NCBI GenBank assembly: GCA_038234155.1 | Contig: JBBSUT010000085.1 | Location: forward strand, 1-10,472 | Source of the DNA: Novosphingopyxis sp038234155 | Lineage (GTDB): Bacteria; Pseudomonadota; Alphaproteobacteria; Sphingomonadales; Sphingomonadaceae | Direction: 5' to 3' | DNA: 10,472 nucleotides | In this document: positions 9,191-10,472 of the stretch, piece after piece | How positions within the stretch are numbered: the first letter of the stretch is position 1 | Layout: every line of letters starts with the position of its first letter | Program-made: the position numbers and the translations under genes | Notes under the pieces: model-generated | What the model was told of the DNA's origin: nothing | Database searches by the model: none | Seen by the model: only the letters and a program-made list of their open reading frames with translations

Positions 9191-9565
9191 TTACTTCAGC
9201 TCGACGGTGCCGCCGGCTGCTTCGATCTTGGCCTTGATCTCTTCGGCTTCGGCCTTGTTCACGCCTTCCTTGATCGCCTTGGGCGCGCCCTCGACGAGCG
9301 CCTTGGCATCGGTGAGGCCCATCTGCGTGATCGCACGGACTTCCTTGATGACCTGGATCTTCTTGCCGCCGTCGCCGGTCAGGATCACGTCAAATTCGGT
9401 CTGCTCTTCGGCGGCCGGGGCATCGCTGCCAGCGGCGGGGCCAGCAACCGCAACGGCTGCGGCAGCGGATACGCCCCACTTCTCTTCGAGCGCCTTGGAA
9501 AGCTCTGCGGCTTCCAGGACGGTGAGTTCGCTCAGCTGCTCAACGAGCTTTTCGATGTCTGCCAT
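9191..9565 (-). CDS. rplL: 50S ribosomal protein L7/L12
   Basis: Stalk protein of the large ribosomal subunit that recruits and activates translation GTPases; 124 aa, the normal length. The N-terminal dimerisation domain (MADIEKLVEQLSELTVLEAA, with LSKALEEKWGV), an Ala/Pro-rich hinge around residues 34-54, and the C-terminal domain with EFDVILTGDGGKKIQVIKEV, GLTDAKALVEGAPK and the terminal AAGGTVELK are all present. GGAG (9574-9577) lies 8 nt before the ATG. It follows rplJ after 72 nt and is expected to be made in excess over L10. A strong terminator follows, and rpoB is about 4.8 kb away instead of adjacent. Confidence 0.98.
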   Translation of the reverse strand: MADIEKLVEQLSELTVLEAAELSKALEEKWGVSAAAAVAVAGPAAGSDAPAAEEQTEFDVILTGDGGKKIQVIKEVRAITQMGLTDAKALVEGAPKAIKEGVNKAEAEEIKAKIEAAGGTVELK

Positions 9566-9637
9566 AATATATGCTCCGTTTTCTCTAGTGTCTTGCCGCT
9601 GCCGAAGGGGCCGGCGGCGTGGGTTCTTTGAAAGGTC

Positions 9638-10153
9638 TTAAGCCGCTTCTTTTTCGCCATAGGCGTGGAAGACGCGGGCCAGTTTTGCGGAAGGTTCCTT
9701 GACGACGCGGGCGATCTTGGTCGCCGGTGCCTGAATGAGCCCGATGAGCATTCCACGCATCTGGTCGAGCGAAGGCAGGGACGCCAACGCCTTGATACCG
9801 TCCGCGTCGAGCAGGGTTTCGCCCATCGCACCGCCGACAATTTCAAGCTTGTCGTTGGTCTTGGCAAAATCGATTGCAACCTTGGCGGCGGCAATCGGAT
9901 CAATCGATGTGGCCAGCGCGGTTGGCCCGGTCAGCAGATCGCTGAGCGGTGCGTATGGCGTGCCTTCGAGTGCGATCCGGGCAAGGCGGTTTTTGGCGAC
10001 CTTGAACGTAGCGCCGGCATCGCGCATTTTTGAGCGCAGATCGGTGGATGCTGCCACCGAAAGCCCGAGATTGCGCGTGACGACCACCACGGCGGCTTGC
10101 GTGAACGTGGCGTTCAGCGCTTCCACGGCTTCGGTCTTTTCAGCACGGTTCAT
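9638..10153 (-). CDS. rplJ: 50S ribosomal protein L10
   Basis: Base of the ribosomal stalk: it binds 23S rRNA through its N-terminal domain and carries L7/L12 dimers on its C-terminal helix; 171 aa, typical for the family. Conserved segments include MNRAEKTEAVEALN, the middle FKVAKNRLARIAL (about 50-62), LLTGPTALA, and ASLPSLDQMRGMLIGLIQAP (about 124-143). GGGAG (10160-10164) lies 6 nt before the ATG. In many bacteria L10 with L7/L12 represses its own mRNA by binding the leader, and the 265-nt leader here carries the matching motif. It is first gene of the rplJL unit, with its own promoter. Confidence 0.97.
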   Translation of the reverse strand: MNRAEKTEAVEALNATFTQAAVVVVTRNLGLSVAASTDLRSKMRDAGATFKVAKNRLARIALEGTPYAPLSDLLTGPTALATSIDPIAAAKVAIDFAKTNDKLEIVGGAMGETLLDADGIKALASLPSLDQMRGMLIGLIQAPATKIARVVKEPSAKLARVFHAYGEKEAA

Positions 10154-10210
10154 GCTTTTCTCCCTTTACGTGGAGAGGCGAACACGCCGCTCCCTCCACA
10201 CGCGATTGTG

Positions 10211-10231
10211 AAAAAGGCGAGGTGACCCGCC
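10211..10231 (-). terminator. Attenuator-like hairpin before rplJ
   Basis: On the minus strand GGCG (10228-10231) pairs with CGCC (10216-10219), with two further inner G-C pairs and one bulged base, and is followed directly by five T (10211-10215). It ends 57 nt before the rplJ start codon. The stem is short, so termination would be partial. Its position suits an attenuator that responds to the upstream L10-leader fold, as in Bacillus; this is inference. Confidence 0.4.
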
Positions 10232-10267
10232 ATTTTCCGATATATAGTCCGTGGGGGAAACTCATGG

Positions 10268-10302
10268 CCCGCGCTGCGGCAAAGAAGCAGCAGCGGAGCG
10301 GG
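10268..10302 (-). other. Strong hairpin in the rplJ leader
   Basis: CCCGC-GCTGC (10268-10277) pairs with GCAGC (10290-10294) and GCGGG (10298-10302), giving a 10-bp GC stem with one 3-nt bulge and a short inner extension. No T-run follows. It probably forms a stable domain between the L10-binding fold and the attenuator-like hairpin. Confidence 0.5.
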
Positions 10303-10339
10303 GACAGACGCAAGGGCCGGTCCCGGTTCACAATTTGAT

Positions 10340-10392
10340 CCCCGCCTAGGCTGGACATTAAGACCGTAGCGGCCACCAGCTGTCTCGGACGG
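10340..10392 (-). promoter_or_regulatory. L10-type ribosomal protein leader (autoregulatory RNA)
   Basis: The minus-strand RNA contains AGACAGCTGGTGG, a short hairpin (GGCCG-CTA-CGGTC, 10362-10374), then CTTAATGTCCAGCCTAGGCG. GCTGG (10376-10380) pairs with CCAGC (10350-10354) around this hairpin. The AGACAG-YWGGUG ... UUAAU ... CCWRCC order matches, from memory, the conserved L10 leader where L10(L12)4 binds next to a kink-turn-like bulge. It lies upstream of rplJ in the correct orientation and starts shortly after the predicted transcription start. Binding would couple L10 supply to rplJL expression. Confidence 0.75.
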
Positions 10393-10424
10393 TGAAGGGC
10401 CGGTAGACCGGTCATTCGAGGCGG

Positions 10425-10452
10425 GCAATAACGCGGCGGGCGCGGTTGTCAA
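10425..10452 (-). promoter_or_regulatory. rplJ promoter
   Basis: A perfect TTGACA (10447-10452, minus strand) precedes TATTGC (10425-10430) with a 16-nt spacer. The predicted start near 10418 places the L10-leader motif close to the 5' end of the RNA, the usual arrangement, which supports this promoter. Together with the leader it accounts for the 319-nt stretch without a gene at the right edge of the window. Confidence 0.6.
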
Positions 10453-10472
10453 GCCGGGCGGGCAGGGCGCGC

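Noticed and set aside
10239..10246. TATATATC as a second rplJ promoter -10 box.
   Set aside because: No -35 element resembling TTGACA lies 16-18 nt upstream, while the TTGACA-containing site at 10425-10452 fits the L10-leader position better.

Overview
This is a GC-rich alphaproteobacterial chromosome segment. RpoB, L10 and L7/L12 sequence character, the TTGAC-N17-TATATC style promoters and an EcfG-like site suggest Sphingomonadales; that placement is inference, with no rRNA here to confirm it. It covers the ribosomal protein/RNA polymerase ('beta') region in an unusual arrangement.

Layout from the right end, since most genes are on the minus strand. At 10154-10472 there is a promoter and a long structured leader with the hallmarks of the L10 autoregulatory leader. 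It is followed by rplJ (L10) and rplL (L7/L12), ending in a strong intrinsic terminator (9127-9157). In many bacteria rpoB and rpoC come next. Here about 4.8 kb intervenes: a tiny plus-strand lipoprotein gene (8885-9010) with its own promoter and terminator; apt (8172-8711, minus) with its own promoter; a tightly overlapping three-gene minus-strand operon (4940-7985); and a small plus-strand DUF3072 gene (4705-4929). rpoB (223-4407) then starts from its own near-consensus promoter (4599-4627) and is followed by the first 46 codons of rpoC (1-140, cut by the window edge).

The operon encodes an N-formylglutamate amidohydrolase family protein, a DUF1704/QEGLA-motif HExxxH metallopeptidase-like protein, and a GshB-like ATP-grasp ligase, joined by two 4-nt ATGA start/stop overlaps. 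Two predicted zinc hydrolases and one peptide-bond-forming ligase made in coupled fashion suggest a small pathway acting on glutamate- or glutathione-like compounds whose chemistry cannot be read from sequence alone. It is the best candidate for an under-described system here.

The remaining genes are housekeeping: translation (rplJ, rplL), transcription (rpoB, rpoC) and purine salvage (apt). Regulatory sequence is informative: an L10-leader-like element and attenuator-like hairpin before rplJ, an inverted repeat over the rpoB -35 box, and a possible general-stress sigma factor (EcfG-type) promoter before the DUF3072 gene. No rRNA or tRNA genes, CRISPR arrays, insertion sequences or phage genes were seen.
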